DNA from: Priestia megaterium
GTDB lineage: Bacteria > Bacillota > Bacilli > Bacillales > Bacillaceae_H
Length of the DNA: 64,000 nt
Assembly: GCF_023824195.1 (NCBI RefSeq)
Contig: NZ_CP085442.1
Location: forward strand, 4,068,001-4,132,000
Direction: 5' to 3'
Positions within the stretch are counted from its first letter, which is position 1, and every line of letters starts with the position of its first letter. Made by a program: the position numbers and the translations under genes. Under the pieces are notes generated by a model. It made no database searches and was not told where the DNA came from. It saw only the letters and a list, made by a program, of their open reading frames with translations. Positions 9,692-21,534 of the stretch are shown piece after piece.

Positions 9692-9972
9692 TAGCGTGAC
9701 TGTTTCTCCTTTTCTACAAGCGCTAGCAACTCTTCATAAACCGCTTCATCTATTGACGCGCCTAAATGTGTCGAAAGCACATTTTTCTTTTTTGCCAATA
9801 AAATTGCTTCTTTATCCTTGCTTACATAAGCTCCGCGCCCGGACTTTTTACCCGTTACATCAACTGAAACGTCGCCTTCTTTTGAGCGTACAACGCGTAC
9901 TAGCTCTTTTTTAGGCTTCATTTCTCCAGTGGCCACACATTTTCGCATCGGGACTTTTTTACGATTGTTCAC
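9691..9972 (-). CDS. rnpM: RNase P modulator RnpM (YlxR)
   Basis: A 93-residue basic protein of the YlxR/DUF448 family. Signatures are [20 protein letters not shown] at the N-terminus and GRGAYVSKD in the middle, which form the RNA-binding surface. In B. subtilis the protein binds RNase P RNA and lowers its activity. The start is GTG, six bases after AGAGGTGA. It sits between nusA and ylxQ in the conserved cluster. Confidence 0.93.
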   Translation of the reverse strand: MNNRKKVPMRKCVATGEMKPKKELVRVVRSKEGDVSVDVTGKKSGRGAYVSKDKEAILLAKKKNVLSTHLGASIDEAVYEELLALVEKEKQSR

Positions 9973-9985
9973 CTTGGCTCACCTC

Positions 9986-11098
9986 TTATTCCATATCTTC
10001 ATCTGAATCAAATGCATGTTGACTTACTAGCATATCATCGCTGTTTTTTACAACCATACCTTCTTGCTCAGCTTCTGATTGACTTTTAATATCAATTTTC
10101 CAACCTGTCAGCTTAGCGGCTAGACGTGCATTTTGTCCACGTTTACCAATTGCAAGTGACAGCTGATAGTCAGGAACGATAACAGTTGTTGCTTTTTCAT
10201 TTTCATCTACAATCACATCTACTACCTTAGATGGACTTAAAGCATTGGCAACAAATTCAACTGGATCATTTGACCAGCGAACGATGTCAATTTTTTCACC
10301 TTTTAGTTCATTCACAACAGCCTGTACGCGCTGACCTTTTGGCCCAACACAAGAACCGACCGGATCTACTTCAGCATACTCAGAATGAACAGAGATTTTT
10401 GAACGGTCTCCAGCTTCGCGAGCTACTGATTTTAATTCAACTGTACCGTCATAGATTTCCGGTACTTCTTTTTCGAAAAGACGTTTTAAAAGACCTGGGT
10501 GTGTACGTGAAACATAGATTTGTGGGCCTTTTGTTGTTTTTTCTACTTTCGTAATATACACTTTAATACGATCATGAGGTTTATACTGTTCATTTGGCAT
10601 TTGCTCGCTTTGAGGAAGCAATGCTTCAATTTTGCCAAGGCTCACATAAATGAAGCGCGAATCTTGACGCTGAACAATACCTGTCATAATATCTTCTTCG
10701 CGATCACTGAACTCTGAATAGATAACGCCTCGTTCCGCCTCACGAACACGCTGTGTAACAACTTGTTTTGCTGTTTGAGCCGCGATGCGTCCAAAGTCTT
10801 TTGGCGTTACTTCGATTTCAACCACATCGTCTAGCTGGAAGTTAGGGTTGATTGTTTGTGCTTCTTCAACCGAAATTTCCAGACGTGGATCATATACTTC
10901 ATCAACCACATCTTTGCGAGCAAACACGCGCATTGAACCTCTTTCTAAATTTAAATCAACGCGTACGTTTTGCGCTTGGTTAAAGTTGCGTTTGTAAGCA
11001 GAAATTAGCGCTGCTTCAATTGCTTCAATAATTACATCTTTGCTAATGCCTTTCTCTTTTTCAAGAATGACTAAGGCATCAAATAACTCACTGCTCAT
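9986..11098 (-). CDS. nusA: Transcription termination/antitermination factor NusA
   Basis: RNA polymerase-binding factor that modulates pausing, termination and rRNA antitermination. At 370 residues it has the Bacillus length: N-terminal RNAP-binding domain (1-125), S1 domain (about 133-200), and two KH domains (GPKGQRVQAVVNELKGEKID and the following IGKRGQNARLAAKLTGW). It lacks the acidic C-terminal repeats of E. coli NusA, as is normal in Firmicutes. It lies 37 bp downstream of rimP. Confidence 0.98.
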   Translation of the reverse strand: MSSELFDALVILEKEKGISKDVIIEAIEAALISAYKRNFNQAQNVRVDLNLERGSMRVFARKDVVDEVYDPRLEISVEEAQTINPNFQLDDVVEIEVTPKDFGRIAAQTAKQVVTQRVREAERGVIYSEFSDREEDIMTGIVQRQDSRFIYVSLGKIEALLPQSEQMPNEQYKPHDRIKVYITKVEKTTKGPQIYVSRTHPGLLKRLFEKEVPEIYDGTVELKSVAREAGDRSKISVHSEYAEVDPVGSCVGPKGQRVQAVVNELKGEKIDIVRWSNDPVEFVANALSPSKVVDVIVDENEKATTVIVPDYQLSLAIGKRGQNARLAAKLTGWKIDIKSQSEAEQEGMVVKNSDDMLVSQHAFDSDEDME

Positions 11099-11135
11099 CG
11101 TTGGATAATCCCCCTTTAATATTGGCCCCTACACA

Positions 11136-11606
11136 TTAAAATACAATCGCTAATCGAGCAAAAGCGACTTTGTCATATGGTAAAACCACCGTTTTTGTGC
11201 GTGTTTTGATACGAATAGATAATGTGACAGTTTCTCCGTCAAATGATTGTAATTCGCCTTCAAATTCTTTTGCACCTTCAATTGGTTCATATGTTTTTAT
11301 GTATACATGCTTACCAATTGCACGTTCAAAATCTTTATCTTTTTTTAATGGGCGTTCCGCACCAGGTGATGATACTTCTAAAAAATAGTTATGAGGGATT
11401 GGATCTACTGCATCCATTTTCTCACTCAATTTTTCACTTACTGCTCCGCAGTCTTCGATATCCACGCCGGTATCAGAGTCGATAAACACACGTAAAAACC
11501 AATCTTTTCCTTCTTTTACGTATTCAATTTCAACAAGCTCTAAATTCATTTCCTCTAAGATAGGGGAAACCATTTCTTCCACTGTTTGTTTTACATTTTT
11601 ACTCAT
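11136..11606 (-). CDS. rimP: Ribosome maturation factor RimP
   Basis: 30S assembly factor with an N-terminal alpha/beta domain and a C-terminal Sm-like barrel. Conserved segments are [22 protein letters not shown] and [13 protein letters not shown]. The start gives [12 protein letters not shown] after GGGAGGATTAGA; the more upstream Met lacks a ribosome-binding site. At 156 residues it matches B. subtilis YlxS. It is the first gene of the nusA-infB string. Confidence 0.97.
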   Translation of the reverse strand: MSKNVKQTVEEMVSPILEEMNLELVEIEYVKEGKDWFLRVFIDSDTGVDIEDCGAVSEKLSEKMDAVDPIPHNYFLEVSSPGAERPLKKDKDFERAIGKHVYIKTYEPIEGAKEFEGELQSFDGETVTLSIRIKTRTKTVVLPYDKVAFARLAIVF

Positions 11607-11970
11607 TCTAATCCTCCCTTCGAGACATTGCATGGTATGTTTAGGTTACGCGTTTTTTATGTCTCTTATATCAAAAAAGAGTGGTTTATTTGCTATTTTT
11701 ATTTTGCACTCTATAAGAGGTCTAACCTACTAGAGTGGAAATGTTGTCATTTGTGTTGCAGGATTTTAAACGTCACATAATAAATCAATCATGGTGATTG
11801 AAAATCTACAGAAAAAACGAATCATGCTAGAAGCCGATTCGTTCTCCATACTACTTACTATGTCAGTAAGTTCATATCAATAAGAAAGAGCGGGTTTCCC
11901 CACTCTTTCTCGTCCGTATCCTTAGCATTTCCACAATTACTATATCATAACCGCTTATTTTATGCAAATG
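11607..11970 (-). other. Intergenic region, polC to rimP
   Basis: The rimP-proximal part is AT-rich and should carry the promoter of the rimP-nusA-infB operon. The best candidate on the minus strand is TTAGAC (11720-11725) with a weak TAAAAA 18 bp away. The polC-proximal part holds the polC terminator. Nothing coding is seen. Confidence 0.5.
11875..11911 (-). terminator. polC terminator
   Basis: 12-base arms AGAAAGAGTGGG / CCCGCTCTTTCT with a GAAA loop and one G-T pair; the tail TTATTGATAT is only moderately U-rich. Confidence 0.75.
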
Positions 11971-14900
11971 TTAGAAAAGAGAAAGCTGGTTCTGATCAGG
12001 TAATGATTCAAGACATCCATGGTTGTCTAGATACTCTAAAATCGTCTTCGATACTTTGCCTCGCTGCTGCAAGTCTTCTTTCGATAAAAACTCTCCCGTT
12101 TCACGAGCTTTTACAATGTTCAGCGCTGCATTTGTGCCAAGACCGGGAATGGCATTAAACGGTGGAACTAAAGACGTGCCGTCAATTAAAAATTCGTCTG
12201 CGCTCGATTCATATAAATCTACTTTTTTAAATGAATAGCCTCGTTCGCACATTTCTAAAGAAAGCTCAAGCACCGTTAATAAGTTTTTCTCTTTAGGAGA
12301 TGCATCTAAACCTTTGGCATTGATTTCTTCCATCTTCGCTCGAATGGCAGTTGAGCCTTTGATCATCGTATCAATATCAAAGTCATCTGCACGAACCGTA
12401 AAGTATGCTGCGTAATAAAGAAGCGCGTGGTGCACTTTAAAATAAGCTATACGCACGGCCATCAATACATAAGCAGCCGCATGGGCTTTAGGGAACATAT
12501 ACTTAATCTTTTTACAAGAATCAATATACCAGTCCGGAACACCATTTTTGATCATTTCCTCTTCAAATTCAGGTGTTAGCCCTTTCCCTTTACGTACAGA
12601 CTCCATAATTTTAAAGGCAAGTGAAGGTTCAAGGCCTTGATAAATCAGATAAACCATAATGTCATCACGACAGCCGATTACTTCACTTAAGTTGCAAATA
12701 TCATTGCGAATTAGCTCCTGCGCATTACCAAGCCACACGTCCGTCCCGTGCGACAGTCCCGAGATTTGAACAAGCTCTGAAAACGTCGTTGGCTTCGTAT
12801 CTTCTAACATTTGACGCACAAAGCGCGTTCCAAATTCAGGTATGCCAAGCGTTCCTGTTTTACACATAATTTGCTCTTCTGTTACGCCAAGTGATTCCGT
12901 TCCGCTAAAAATTTTCATAACTTCAGGATCATCCGTCGGAATCGTTTTTGGATCAATTCCACTTAAATCTTGAAGCATGCGAATCACGGTCGGATCATCG
13001 TGTCCGAGTATATCAAGTTTTAATAAATTATCATGAATCGAATGGAAGTCAAAATGAGTTGTTCTCCATTCGGAATTACGGTCGTCAGCTGGAAACTGGA
13101 TCGGTGAAAAATCGAAAATATCCATATAGTCCGGTACAACGATAATCCCCCCTGGATGCTGACCCGTTGTACGTTTTACACCCGTACATCCTGCTACTAA
13201 ACGATCCACTTCTGCGTTTCGTAAATGTAAATCACGATCACCGGCATAGCCTTTTACATAGCCATAAGCTGTTTTTTCGGCCACTGTACCGATTGTTCCC
13301 GCGCGGTATACATTATCTTCTCCAAACAGTACTTTTGTATAGTTATGAGCTCGCGGCTGATACTCTCCAGAAAAATTCAAATCGATGTCGGGAACTTTAT
13401 CTCCTTTGAATCCTAAGAACGTTTCAAACGGAATATCGTGTCCATCTTTAATAAATGGTACGCCACAATCGTCGCAGCTTTTGTCCGGCAAGTCGAATCC
13501 AGAACCAACGGAACCGTCATTAAAAAACTCAGATTTCTTACATTTTGGACAAACATAATGCGGCGGCAGTGGGTTTACTTCTGTAATTTCCGTCATCGTC
13601 GCAACGAATGAAGACCCTACGGAACCACGTGAACCAACTAAGTAACCATCATTCAAGGATTTTTTAACGAGTTTATGCGAGATCAAGTAAATAACAGCAA
13701 ACCCGTGGCCGATAATACTTTTCAACTCTTTCTCTAGACGAGCTTCTACCACTTCAGGCAGCTCTTCACCGTAGATGCTGCGTGCCATCGCATAGCTCAT
13801 TTCACGCATTTCTTCGTCTGCACCTTCAATTTTTGGCGTATATAAATCATCTTTAATTGGTTTAATATCGTCAATCATATCCGCTATTTTTTGCGTATTA
13901 TGAACAACAATTTCTTTCGCTTTGTCCCCGTCTAAAAATGAAAAACAATTCAGCATCTCATCCGTTGATCTAAAATGAACATCCGGCAGCTGGTGACGGT
14001 TTAACGGGTTAGCCCCGCCTTGTGAACCAATTAAAATTTTTCGGTAAATTTTGTCTTCCGGATTGAGATAGTGAACATTTCCTGTTGCTACAACCGGCTT
14101 TCCAATCTTTTCACCGAGCTTTACAATATTGCTAATAATATCTTTTAAGGCTTTCTCATCTCGCACTAAATCTAGTTCAATTAAGTGCTTGTAGTTGTCA
14201 GGAGGCTGTACTTCGATGTAATCATAAAATTCAGCTGCTCCTTCTACTTCATCAATTCCTTTTTGCATCATGCCTTCGAATACTTCGCCTCGGTCACATG
14301 CGGTTCCAATCAAGATGCCTTCTCGATATTTGTCGAGCTGAGATCTTGGAATTCGCGGAACTCGATAAAAGTAATTTAAATGAGAAATCGAAACGAGTTT
14401 AAATAGATTTTTTAAACCTGCGTCGTTTTGTGCTAAAAGCGTCGCATGATAAGGACGGGCCCGCTGATATGCATTCCCTTCTCCCATATAATCATTTAAG
14501 CGATCGTGCATCGTAATTTCACGTTCAAATGCATCTTTCAGCATTTTATTTAACAAATAACCGGTTGTTTCCGCATCATAAATCGCGCGGTGATGCTGTA
14601 CAAGTTCAATATCAAACTTTTTAGCAAGAGTATTTAAACGATGGTTTTTCATATGCGGATACAAAAATCTTCCGAGTTCAAGCGTATCAATAACGCCGTT
14701 AGCTGCTTTTTCTAATCCGATTTTTTGCAGCCCCATATTTAAAAATCCCATATCAAAGCTTGCATTATGAGCGACTAAAATACTGTCGCCCATCCACTCG
14801 TGAAAATCCCGAAGTACTTCTGAGATTTCAGGTGCATTTTGGACCATATCATCTGTAATACCCGTCAGCTCAATTGTTGTTGCAGACAGAGGATGATGAG

Positions 14901-16281
14901 GATTTGCAAAACGTTCAAATCGATCGATGATTTCGCCTTCTTTCATCTTCACGGCAGCAAGTTCAATAATGGTATCGTATACGGCTGACAAACCGGTTGT
15001 TTCAACGTCAAATACTACGTAAGTTGCTTCTGTCAAATCCACATGCTGCGGATTATAGGCAATCGGCACACCGTCGTCTACTAAATTGACTTCCACTCCG
15101 TACAGTATTTTAATGCCGTTCTTTTTCCCGGCTCCATACGCTTCAGGAAACGACTGTGCAACCGCGTGATCAGTTATCGCTACAGCCGGATGTCCCCATT
15201 TTTTGGCTTGTCCGACTAAAGCTCCAACAGATGAAACGGCATCCATTTGACTCATTGGCGTATGCAAGTGAAGTTCCACACGCTTTTCATCTTCAGGCGC
15301 TGTATCCTGTCTAGCGGGACCGGTAATCTCGTTAACATCATTTCCAATCATAACTAGATCACGGACAAATGTATCGTTTTGTACACTTCCGCGAACCTTT
15401 ACCCACATTCCTTTTTTAATCGCTTGAAGTAAAGGAATATCTTCTTTGTCACGCGAAAACATTTTAACCATAATAGAGTTTGTATAATCTGTCACTTTAA
15501 AAATAAGAAGCGTACGTCCGCTTCGTAATTCTCTAGTTTCTGCATCAAATACGTATCCTTCAACGGCAATTCGCTTTTCTTCATCCACAATGGAGTCCAG
15601 GCGAACCGTCTCGTCTTTAATCGTATATCCAATTGTAAGCGGACCTTTTGGTAGGTCTGGTCCATCACTTTTTTCATTTTCTTTATTTTGCATTTCTGTG
15701 ATGGCTTGTAATACTTTTTCTGTATCTTCTTGTTTTCGTTGCTCTACAAACTGCTGAAATGCTTCTTCTGAATGTACAACTTCCGTCATTAGCTGAAGGT
15801 TCGGGAACCCATAGGACGCATACTGATCAGCAATTAACTGACTATACTTTTTACGTAAAGCCGTTCCTTCTGCATCATGTCGTGCGTTCACGATCAATTT
15901 AGCACCGTTTAATCTCGGCATTTGATCTTGTAAAAGCGACTGTAAAAGCGGAGATATGCCCTGCATTTCCCCAATACAATGCTTCCAATATGACTGTACA
16001 TGCTCTTCCGTACATTCTTTATTAACGGTTTGAATAGAAAAAGAAACACTCGCAATATGAGAAAAAGCTGAAGACATGCGAGCATGGAATAACTCATAAA
16101 TCTCAAAAGGTAATAACCCTTCTAAAGAAAAATGGAAATGCCATTTTTTTTGTTCTTTCTGAATGACGAGCTTTTCAATCGCTGCGTTTTCAAAATAAGG
16201 AACAATTTGATCACTCGTCAGCTCTAACTGCTGCAGCAGCAACTTAAAACGCTCCTTTTTTCCTAGCGTTTGTGCTTCCAA
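11971..16281 (-). CDS. polC: DNA polymerase III PolC-type alpha subunit with proofreading exonuclease
   Basis: Replicative polymerase of low-GC Gram-positives. At 1436 residues it is almost identical in length to B. subtilis PolC (1437). Domains in order are an N-terminal tau-binding region, an OB domain (about 235-330), a PHP domain ([13 protein letters not shown]) interrupted by the DEDD 3'-5' exonuclease ([13 protein letters not shown], near 425), a zinc site with two CxxC pairs (CPKC and CDDC) near residue 910, and the C-family palm, which includes [12 protein letters not shown]. The start is TTG after AAAGGAGGC. It ends with its own terminator. Confidence 0.98.
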   Translation of the reverse strand: MEAQTLGKKERFKLLLQQLELTSDQIVPYFENAAIEKLVIQKEQKKWHFHFSLEGLLPFEIYELFHARMSSAFSHIASVSFSIQTVNKECTEEHVQSYWKHCIGEMQGISPLLQSLLQDQMPRLNGAKLIVNARHDAEGTALRKKYSQLIADQYASYGFPNLQLMTEVVHSEEAFQQFVEQRKQEDTEKVLQAITEMQNKENEKSDGPDLPKGPLTIGYTIKDETVRLDSIVDEEKRIAVEGYVFDAETRELRSGRTLLIFKVTDYTNSIMVKMFSRDKEDIPLLQAIKKGMWVKVRGSVQNDTFVRDLVMIGNDVNEITGPARQDTAPEDEKRVELHLHTPMSQMDAVSSVGALVGQAKKWGHPAVAITDHAVAQSFPEAYGAGKKNGIKILYGVEVNLVDDGVPIAYNPQHVDLTEATYVVFDVETTGLSAVYDTIIELAAVKMKEGEIIDRFERFANPHHPLSATTIELTGITDDMVQNAPEISEVLRDFHEWMGDSILVAHNASFDMGFLNMGLQKIGLEKAANGVIDTLELGRFLYPHMKNHRLNTLAKKFDIELVQHHRAIYDAETTGYLLNKMLKDAFEREITMHDRLNDYMGEGNAYQRARPYHATLLAQNDAGLKNLFKLVSISHLNYFYRVPRIPRSQLDKYREGILIGTACDRGEVFEGMMQKGIDEVEGAAEFYDYIEVQPPDNYKHLIELDLVRDEKALKDIISNIVKLGEKIGKPVVATGNVHYLNPEDKIYRKILIGSQGGANPLNRHQLPDVHFRSTDEMLNCFSFLDGDKAKEIVVHNTQKIADMIDDIKPIKDDLYTPKIEGADEEMREMSYAMARSIYGEELPEVVEARLEKELKSIIGHGFAVIYLISHKLVKKSLNDGYLVGSRGSVGSSFVATMTEITEVNPLPPHYVCPKCKKSEFFNDGSVGSGFDLPDKSCDDCGVPFIKDGHDIPFETFLGFKGDKVPDIDLNFSGEYQPRAHNYTKVLFGEDNVYRAGTIGTVAEKTAYGYVKGYAGDRDLHLRNAEVDRLVAGCTGVKRTTGQHPGGIIVVPDYMDIFDFSPIQFPADDRNSEWRTTHFDFHSIHDNLLKLDILGHDDPTVIRMLQDLSGIDPKTIPTDDPEVMKIFSGTESLGVTEEQIMCKTGTLGIPEFGTRFVRQMLEDTKPTTFSELVQISGLSHGTDVWLGNAQELIRNDICNLSEVIGCRDDIMVYLIYQGLEPSLAFKIMESVRKGKGLTPEFEEEMIKNGVPDWYIDSCKKIKYMFPKAHAAAYVLMAVRIAYFKVHHALLYYAAYFTVRADDFDIDTMIKGSTAIRAKMEEINAKGLDASPKEKNLLTVLELSLEMCERGYSFKKVDLYESSADEFLIDGTSLVPPFNAIPGLGTNAALNIVKARETGEFLSKEDLQQRGKVSKTILEYLDNHGCLESLPDQNQLSLF

Positions 16282-16364
16282 GTTTTCTGCCTCCTTTTAT
16301 AAATGAGTGCAATCTATTTTAACATAAATGACTTCTATTCTGTCATATGTTCTGTTTATAAACA

Positions 16365-16396
16365 TAAAAACAGCAGGGATACAAATCCCCGCTGCT
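16365..16396 (-). terminator. proS terminator
   Basis: GC-rich imperfect stem AGCAGCGGGGAT / ATCCCTGCTGT followed by TTTTTATG on the minus strand. Confidence 0.8.
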
Positions 16397-16399
16397 TCA

Positions 16400-18097
16400 T
16401 TACTTCGCTAGCAGTTCTTTCACTGTGGAAACAAGATTGTCAACTGACACTTCTAACGACTCTCCTGTTTTACGCACTTTTACTTCTACAATTCCTTCAG
16501 ATGCACGTTTTCCAACTGTTACTCGAACAGGAAGGCCAATTAAGTCTGAGTCTGCAAATTTCACTCCTGCACGCTCTTGGCGGTCATCTAACAGCACTTC
16601 AAAGCGATTATCTAATAACTCATTATATAATTTCTCACCTAGTTCACGCTGTTCATCATTTTTCACGTTAACTGGAATAACGTGCACTTGATAAGGCGTA
16701 ACAGCTTCTGGCCATAGAAGACCATTTTCATCGTTAAACTGTTCTGCAATCGCAGCAACTGTACGAGAAACACCGATACCGTAGCAGCCCATAATCATTG
16801 GCTGGCTGCGTCCATTCTCATCTAAATATGTTGCTCCCATTGCTTCACTGTAGCGAGTTCCTAGCTTAAAGACGTGTCCGACTTCAATACCTTTAGCAAA
16901 CTTAATAACACCTTGTCCGTCTGGTGACTGATCTCCTTCTTGAATAAAGCGGAAATCCTCGTAAGTTGCATTAAAGTCACGTTCATTCACATTTGTATAG
17001 TGATAACCTTCTTCATTTGCTCCGCATACACCGTTAACAATTGCTTTTACAGCATTGTCAGCTACTACTTCTACTGAATCGCTTACGCCAATCGGTCCTA
17101 CTGAACCAACTGCACATTTTAATACTTCTTTTGTTTCTTCTGGAGTTGCCAATTCAACAACGGAAGCTTCAAAATAGTTTTTCACTTTAATATCGTTTAC
17201 TTCGTGATCTCCGCGAACAAGTACAAGCACAAAACGATCGTCTACTTTAAATAAGAGTGACTTGATACAAGAAGTCGCTTCAACGTTTAAGAAAGCAGCT
17301 ACGTCTTCAATGCTATGCTGATTTGGTGTTTCCACTTTTGTTAATTCTTTTTCGGCTTCAGTTGATTTTTCATACGTATTTACAACCGGTGCCATTTCAA
17401 CATTGGCTGCATAAGAAGATGTATCTGAATAAGCAATTGTATCTTCCCCAATTTCAGAAAGAACCATAAATTCATGCGTATCTTTTCCGCCCATTGCACC
17501 TGAATCAGCGATAACCGCACGGAAATTTAATCCGCAGCGCTCAAAGATGCGGCTGTAGGCAGCAAACATTTTGTCATATACTTCATCTAAACTTTCTTGA
17601 GAAGCATGAAACGAATATGCATCTTTCATAATAAATTCACGACCGCGTAATAATCCAAAGCGTGGACGTTTTTCATCGCGGAACTTCGTTTGAATTTGAT
17701 ATAAATTTAGCGGTAAACGTTTATATGACTTCACTTCGTCACGAAGCAAGCTTGTGATAACTTCTTCGTGTGTTGCTCCCAAAGCAAATTCACGGCCGTG
17801 ACGATCTTTCATACGCATTAACTCAGGCCCATATGAATACCAGCGCCCAGACTCTTGCCACAATTCAGCTTGTTGTAAAGCAGGCATCAATAATTCGACA
17901 GAACCAGCACGGTCCATTTCTTCACGAACAATTTGTTCAACTTTTTGCAATACTCGCTTACCAAGCGGTAAGAAGCTGTACACCCCGCTTGCATTCTGGC
18001 GCATATAACCTGCGCGCAATAGGAGCTGATGGCTTTTTATGTCCGCATCAGCTGGCACTTCTCTTAATGTAGGAATCAATGTAGAACTTTGTCTCAT
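16400..18097 (-). CDS. proS: Prolyl-tRNA synthetase, bacterial type with editing domain
   Basis: Class II aminoacyl-tRNA synthetase charging tRNA-Pro. At 565 residues it is the long bacterial form: catalytic core, an INS editing domain (about 225-400) that hydrolyses Ala-tRNA-Pro, and a C-terminal anticodon-binding domain beginning near [10 protein letters not shown]. Motif 2 region [17 protein letters not shown] and the motif 3 area [11 protein letters not shown] are intact. ATG follows AGAGGTGCGAG. No T-box leader was recognised in the 105 bp gap from rasP. Its position between rasP and polC is conserved. Confidence 0.97.
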   Translation of the reverse strand: MRQSSTLIPTLREVPADADIKSHQLLLRAGYMRQNASGVYSFLPLGKRVLQKVEQIVREEMDRAGSVELLMPALQQAELWQESGRWYSYGPELMRMKDRHGREFALGATHEEVITSLLRDEVKSYKRLPLNLYQIQTKFRDEKRPRFGLLRGREFIMKDAYSFHASQESLDEVYDKMFAAYSRIFERCGLNFRAVIADSGAMGGKDTHEFMVLSEIGEDTIAYSDTSSYAANVEMAPVVNTYEKSTEAEKELTKVETPNQHSIEDVAAFLNVEATSCIKSLLFKVDDRFVLVLVRGDHEVNDIKVKNYFEASVVELATPEETKEVLKCAVGSVGPIGVSDSVEVVADNAVKAIVNGVCGANEEGYHYTNVNERDFNATYEDFRFIQEGDQSPDGQGVIKFAKGIEVGHVFKLGTRYSEAMGATYLDENGRSQPMIMGCYGIGVSRTVAAIAEQFNDENGLLWPEAVTPYQVHVIPVNVKNDEQRELGEKLYNELLDNRFEVLLDDRQERAGVKFADSDLIGLPVRVTVGKRASEGIVEVKVRKTGESLEVSVDNLVSTVKELLAK

Positions 18098-18159
18098 AAC
18101 CTCGCACCTCTTTGCTTACTTCTCTATCTTATTTTTTTAAGGCGGACCATGCCGCAATT

Positions 18160-18192
18160 TTCATATAATCAGCGAGGGAATATCCCTCGCTG
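18160..18192 (-). terminator. Hairpin between rasP and proS
   Basis: Perfect 10-bp stem CAGCGAGGGA / TCCCTCGCTG with a 3-nt loop. The tail ATTATATG is a poor U-run, so it may be an attenuating or mRNA-stabilising hairpin. Confidence 0.55.
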
Positions 18193-18202
18193 AGCGTATG
18201 TC

Positions 18203-19462
18203 TTATAAAAAGAACTTTTGAATATCGTTCCACGTTACAACGAGCATCAGCAGCATTAATAAAGCAAAACCGATAAAATGAACAATGCCTTCTTTTTGAC
18301 GATCAATTGGCTTACCGCGAATTCCTTCTACAGCGAAGAACAATAGTCGTCCTCCATCTAAAGCAGGAAGTGGGAGCAAATTGACAATCCCTAAGTTAAT
18401 ACTTAAAACGGCTGCCCATTTCATTAGATAATAAATGCCTGACTGTGCTACTTGATCAGTTGCTGCGTAAATACCTACAGGACCAGAAAGCATATCCAGT
18501 TTGAACTGTCCTGTCACAAGCTTCCCTAGACCCGTTAAGATTTCTTTCATCCACGTATATGTTTCAGTAGCTCCGTGCGTGATCGAACCAATGAATGACT
18601 TTTCAACCGGTGCATATACGCCAATTAATCCAATTGTCTGTTCCCCAACTTTGCGACTTTCAGGTGTAATTGGAATATCTAGCGTTTTGCCGCCGCGCTG
18701 AACCGTGAATGTAATTTGCTGTTCAGGATGTTTTTGAATTACTTTTACGACATCATCCCACGTTGAAACACTTTGTCCATCAATTGCTTGAACTTTATCT
18801 CCTTGTTTGAGTCCCGCATCAACGGCTACTCCATCTGATGTTAATTTGCCCATCACGGGTTTGTCAACAACATATCCTTGAGAAATCCCAAGAACGATAA
18901 AAATAACAAAGGCTAATATAAAGTTCATTAGCGGACCAGCGAAAATGGCTAGCGCACGCTGACCAAGAGTTTTGGAAGCAAACTGACGGCTGTAAGGCGC
19001 AATTTGAATTTCTTCTCCGTCCATAACGAAGTAAGATTCTTCTGCTACCTCGAATTTTTGCAGACGTTCATCTTCACCTTCTTCATAACCTGAAATAAAT
19101 AGATTATGCTCTAAGTCTGCTTGCTCTACCTCAATAACTTTTGCATTTGGATGCTGTTCCTTGTTATTAATAATGACTTTATTTACTTTGCCTTCCTTAT
19201 CAAACATGAGGCCCACCATTTGACCAGGCTTTACTTCGATCATTTCTGGGTCTTCTCCAGCCATTCGAACAAATCCACCTAGAGGCAGCAAGCGAATGGT
19301 ATAAACTGTTTCATCTCGTTTAAATGAAAAGATTTTGGGACCAAACCCAATGGCAAACTCACGGCATAAGATGCCTGCACGCTTTGCAAAAACTAAATGA
19401 CCAAGCTCATGAAAGAATACAAGAGCTCCAAAAATGACGACAAACGCAATGACTGTGTTCAA
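18203..19462 (-). CDS. rasP: Site-2 intramembrane metalloprotease RasP
   Basis: S2P-family protease that cuts transmembrane substrates such as anti-sigma factors (RsiW in B. subtilis) and cleared signal peptides. The zinc motif HELGH is at residues 18-22 in the first membrane helix, a PDZ domain lies about 195-275 (GLKQGDKVQAIDGQ), and the third zinc ligand is in PALDGGRLLF near 365. At 419 residues it is complete. The start is TTG after GGGGGTAA. Between dxr and proS, as in B. subtilis. Confidence 0.96.
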   Translation of the reverse strand: MNTVIAFVVIFGALVFFHELGHLVFAKRAGILCREFAIGFGPKIFSFKRDETVYTIRLLPLGGFVRMAGEDPEMIEVKPGQMVGLMFDKEGKVNKVIINNKEQHPNAKVIEVEQADLEHNLFISGYEEGEDERLQKFEVAEESYFVMDGEEIQIAPYSRQFASKTLGQRALAIFAGPLMNFILAFVIFIVLGISQGYVVDKPVMGKLTSDGVAVDAGLKQGDKVQAIDGQSVSTWDDVVKVIQKHPEQQITFTVQRGGKTLDIPITPESRKVGEQTIGLIGVYAPVEKSFIGSITHGATETYTWMKEILTGLGKLVTGQFKLDMLSGPVGIYAATDQVAQSGIYYLMKWAAVLSINLGIVNLLPLPALDGGRLLFFAVEGIRGKPIDRQKEGIVHFIGFALLMLLMLVVTWNDIQKFFL

Positions 19463-19540
19463 TGGGTATTACCCCCTTCATGTAATAGAGTCAAACCTCC
19501 ACCCACCAAAAATAAGTGAGTGGCTTCTCTCGCACGCACA

Positions 19541-20689
19541 TTATCGAGAGATGGCGGATCTAACAAACTCTCTTGCTTCTAAATCTACTTCTTTAATAGT
19601 AGATAAACAAGGTTTCTGTATTACAGTATGTTCATTCATTGCTTTTTCAATCACATCTTCAATTTGTAAAAATGTAATGTGACCATCTAGAAAGGCTTGA
19701 ACAGCTTCTTCATTAGCTGCATTTAAAACAGTCGGAAGTGTTCCACCCGCTTTGCCAGCCTGAAATGCAAAAGCTAAACAGCGAAAACGCTCTTCATCCA
19801 TTTTAGCGAAATGAAGCTGGCCAATATCCGCCAAACTTAAACGCTTGGTGTTAGGCAAAGACATGCGTTTTGGATACGTTAACGCGTATTGAATTGGCAC
19901 GCGCATATCAGGCGTTCCAAGCTGAGCAATAACGCTTGTATCAGAATACTCTACCATAGAATGAATGATGCTTTCCTTATGTAACAATACATCAATTTTC
20001 TCATAGGGAAGATCAAAAAGCCAATGTGCTTCAATCACTTCTAGTCCCTTATTCATCATCGTTGCCGAATCAATTGTAATTTTAGCTCCCATTGACCAGT
20101 TTGGATGATTTAACGCATCTTCAACCGTTACTCCCTGTAGTTCTGCTCTCGTCTTATCTCGAAAACTCCCTCCAGAAGCCGTTAAAATTAAACGGTCTAT
20201 TGCTTTTTGATCTTGCCCTTGCAAACTTTGAAAAATAGCCGAGTGCTCACTGTCTACCGGTAAAATATCAGCGCCATATTCCTTGGCTGCTTCCATGACA
20301 AGGTGACCAGCGGTAACAAGTGTCTCCTTATTTGCAATAGCAATTGTTTTTCTCATTTTGATTGCTTCTAGCGTAGGAGTCAACCCTACACTTCCAAGAA
20401 CAGCATTTACCAAAACTTCTGTGGATGGATGAGTTGCCACTTCCACAAGCCCTTCTTCTCCATAAACAAATCGAATAGAAGGGAATTCTGCTTGCAGTGA
20501 CAGACAATCTTCTTTCTTCATCACAGAAACAAGGGCTGGCTTACACTGCTGAATAATCTTTCTTGCTTCATTAATATTTCGACCTACAGAGATTGCTGAG
20601 AGCTCAAAATGCTCAGGATGCGCTCGAACAATATCAACGGTTTGAGTACCGATTGAACCTGTAGCTCCTAACAAGGAAATTTTCTTCAA
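19541..20689 (-). CDS. dxr: 1-deoxy-D-xylulose 5-phosphate reductoisomerase
   Basis: Second enzyme of the MEP isoprenoid pathway, turning DXP into MEP with NADPH; target of fosmidomycin. The NADPH-binding loop GATGSIG is at 8-14, the metal site is around LPVDSEHSA (near 150), and the flexible catalytic loop NHPNWSMG is near 205. At 382 residues it is complete. The start is TTG after AGGAGTGA. It lies next to uppS and cdsA, which use isoprenoid and phospholipid precursors. Confidence 0.97.
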   Translation of the reverse strand: MKKISLLGATGSIGTQTVDIVRAHPEHFELSAISVGRNINEARKIIQQCKPALVSVMKKEDCLSLQAEFPSIRFVYGEEGLVEVATHPSTEVLVNAVLGSVGLTPTLEAIKMRKTIAIANKETLVTAGHLVMEAAKEYGADILPVDSEHSAIFQSLQGQDQKAIDRLILTASGGSFRDKTRAELQGVTVEDALNHPNWSMGAKITIDSATMMNKGLEVIEAHWLFDLPYEKIDVLLHKESIIHSMVEYSDTSVIAQLGTPDMRVPIQYALTYPKRMSLPNTKRLSLADIGQLHFAKMDEERFRCLAFAFQAGKAGGTLPTVLNAANEEAVQAFLDGHITFLQIEDVIEKAMNEHTVIQKPCLSTIKEVDLEAREFVRSAISR

Positions 20690-20724
20690 GTATATTCACT
20701 CCTATTAAAACAAAGACATCTTTT

Positions 20725-21516
20725 TTATAGAGATAATAAAAAAGCTAAAATTGGCATGATGAACATTAAACTGTCAAAACGGTCTAAAACCCCACCATGA
20801 CCTGGTAAAATCTTCCCTGAATCTTTTACACCATAGTGACGTTTGAACGCTGATTGTACAAGATCGCCCATCTGTCCAAATAACGATACGATAATACCAA
20901 TTACAAGTAGTTCGATCATGGTTTGATCAATATTTGCTAACAGCTTAAATACAACGGCTACTACGATCGCGCATACGACGCCACCAACAAAACCTTCAAT
21001 TGTTTTATTAGGGCTGATTTCCGGCCATAGCTTTCGTTTCCCCATTGCTCGTCCAATAAAATAAGCTCCTGAATCCGTCGCCCAAATAATAAGGAAAGCA
21101 AAGAACAAATAAGCTAACCCGAACTCTTGACGAACCTCGATAAAATAATGAAAGCCAAAGCCAACATATACTGTCGTTAATAAAATAAACCCAACGTCAT
21201 CGAAGGTAAATTTATTTTTGACGACAACCGTGTACATCAACAGAAGAAGGACAGCAGCAAGCGCTACTTCTATCTTATGTTCACTTAAGAATTGAAATGC
21301 AACATCTCTTCCGTTTGGCAGTAAAAACATCCAAGTTAGCAATAAACTAATGATACTTGGAAAAGACATTGCTTTCAAATGTTTCATTTTTAAAAGTTCA
21401 ATTACACCAACTGTTCCGATTACATACATGATAAGGGTAAAAGGTAACCCTCCAATTAAAACAATCGGCACAAATACCGCAAGTGCTACAATCGCGGTGA
21501 TAATGCGCTGTTTCAT
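20725..21516 (-). CDS. cdsA: Phosphatidate cytidylyltransferase
   Basis: Integral membrane enzyme making CDP-diacylglycerol from phosphatidic acid and CTP. About eight membrane segments are visible, and the C-terminal signature SAFKRHYGVKDSGKILPGHGG-VLDRFD is intact. The chosen ATG gives MKQRIITAIV, as in relatives; an in-frame GTG 12 bases upstream overlaps the ribosome-binding site. It follows uppS by 18 bp, so the two are probably cotranscribed. Confidence 0.95.
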   Translation of the reverse strand: MKQRIITAIVALAVFVPIVLIGGLPFTLIMYVIGTVGVIELLKMKHLKAMSFPSIISLLLTWMFLLPNGRDVAFQFLSEHKIEVALAAVLLLLMYTVVVKNKFTFDDVGFILLTTVYVGFGFHYFIEVRQEFGLAYLFFAFLIIWATDSGAYFIGRAMGKRKLWPEISPNKTIEGFVGGVVCAIVVAVVFKLLANIDQTMIELLVIGIIVSLFGQMGDLVQSAFKRHYGVKDSGKILPGHGGVLDRFDSLMFIMPILAFLLSL

Positions 21517-21534
21517 CTTGTTTTCCACACCTTC

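Noticed and set aside
18098..18202. T-box riboswitch before proS
   Set aside because: The gap is only about 100 bp, contains the rasP hairpin, and no T-box or specifier-stem sequence was recognised.
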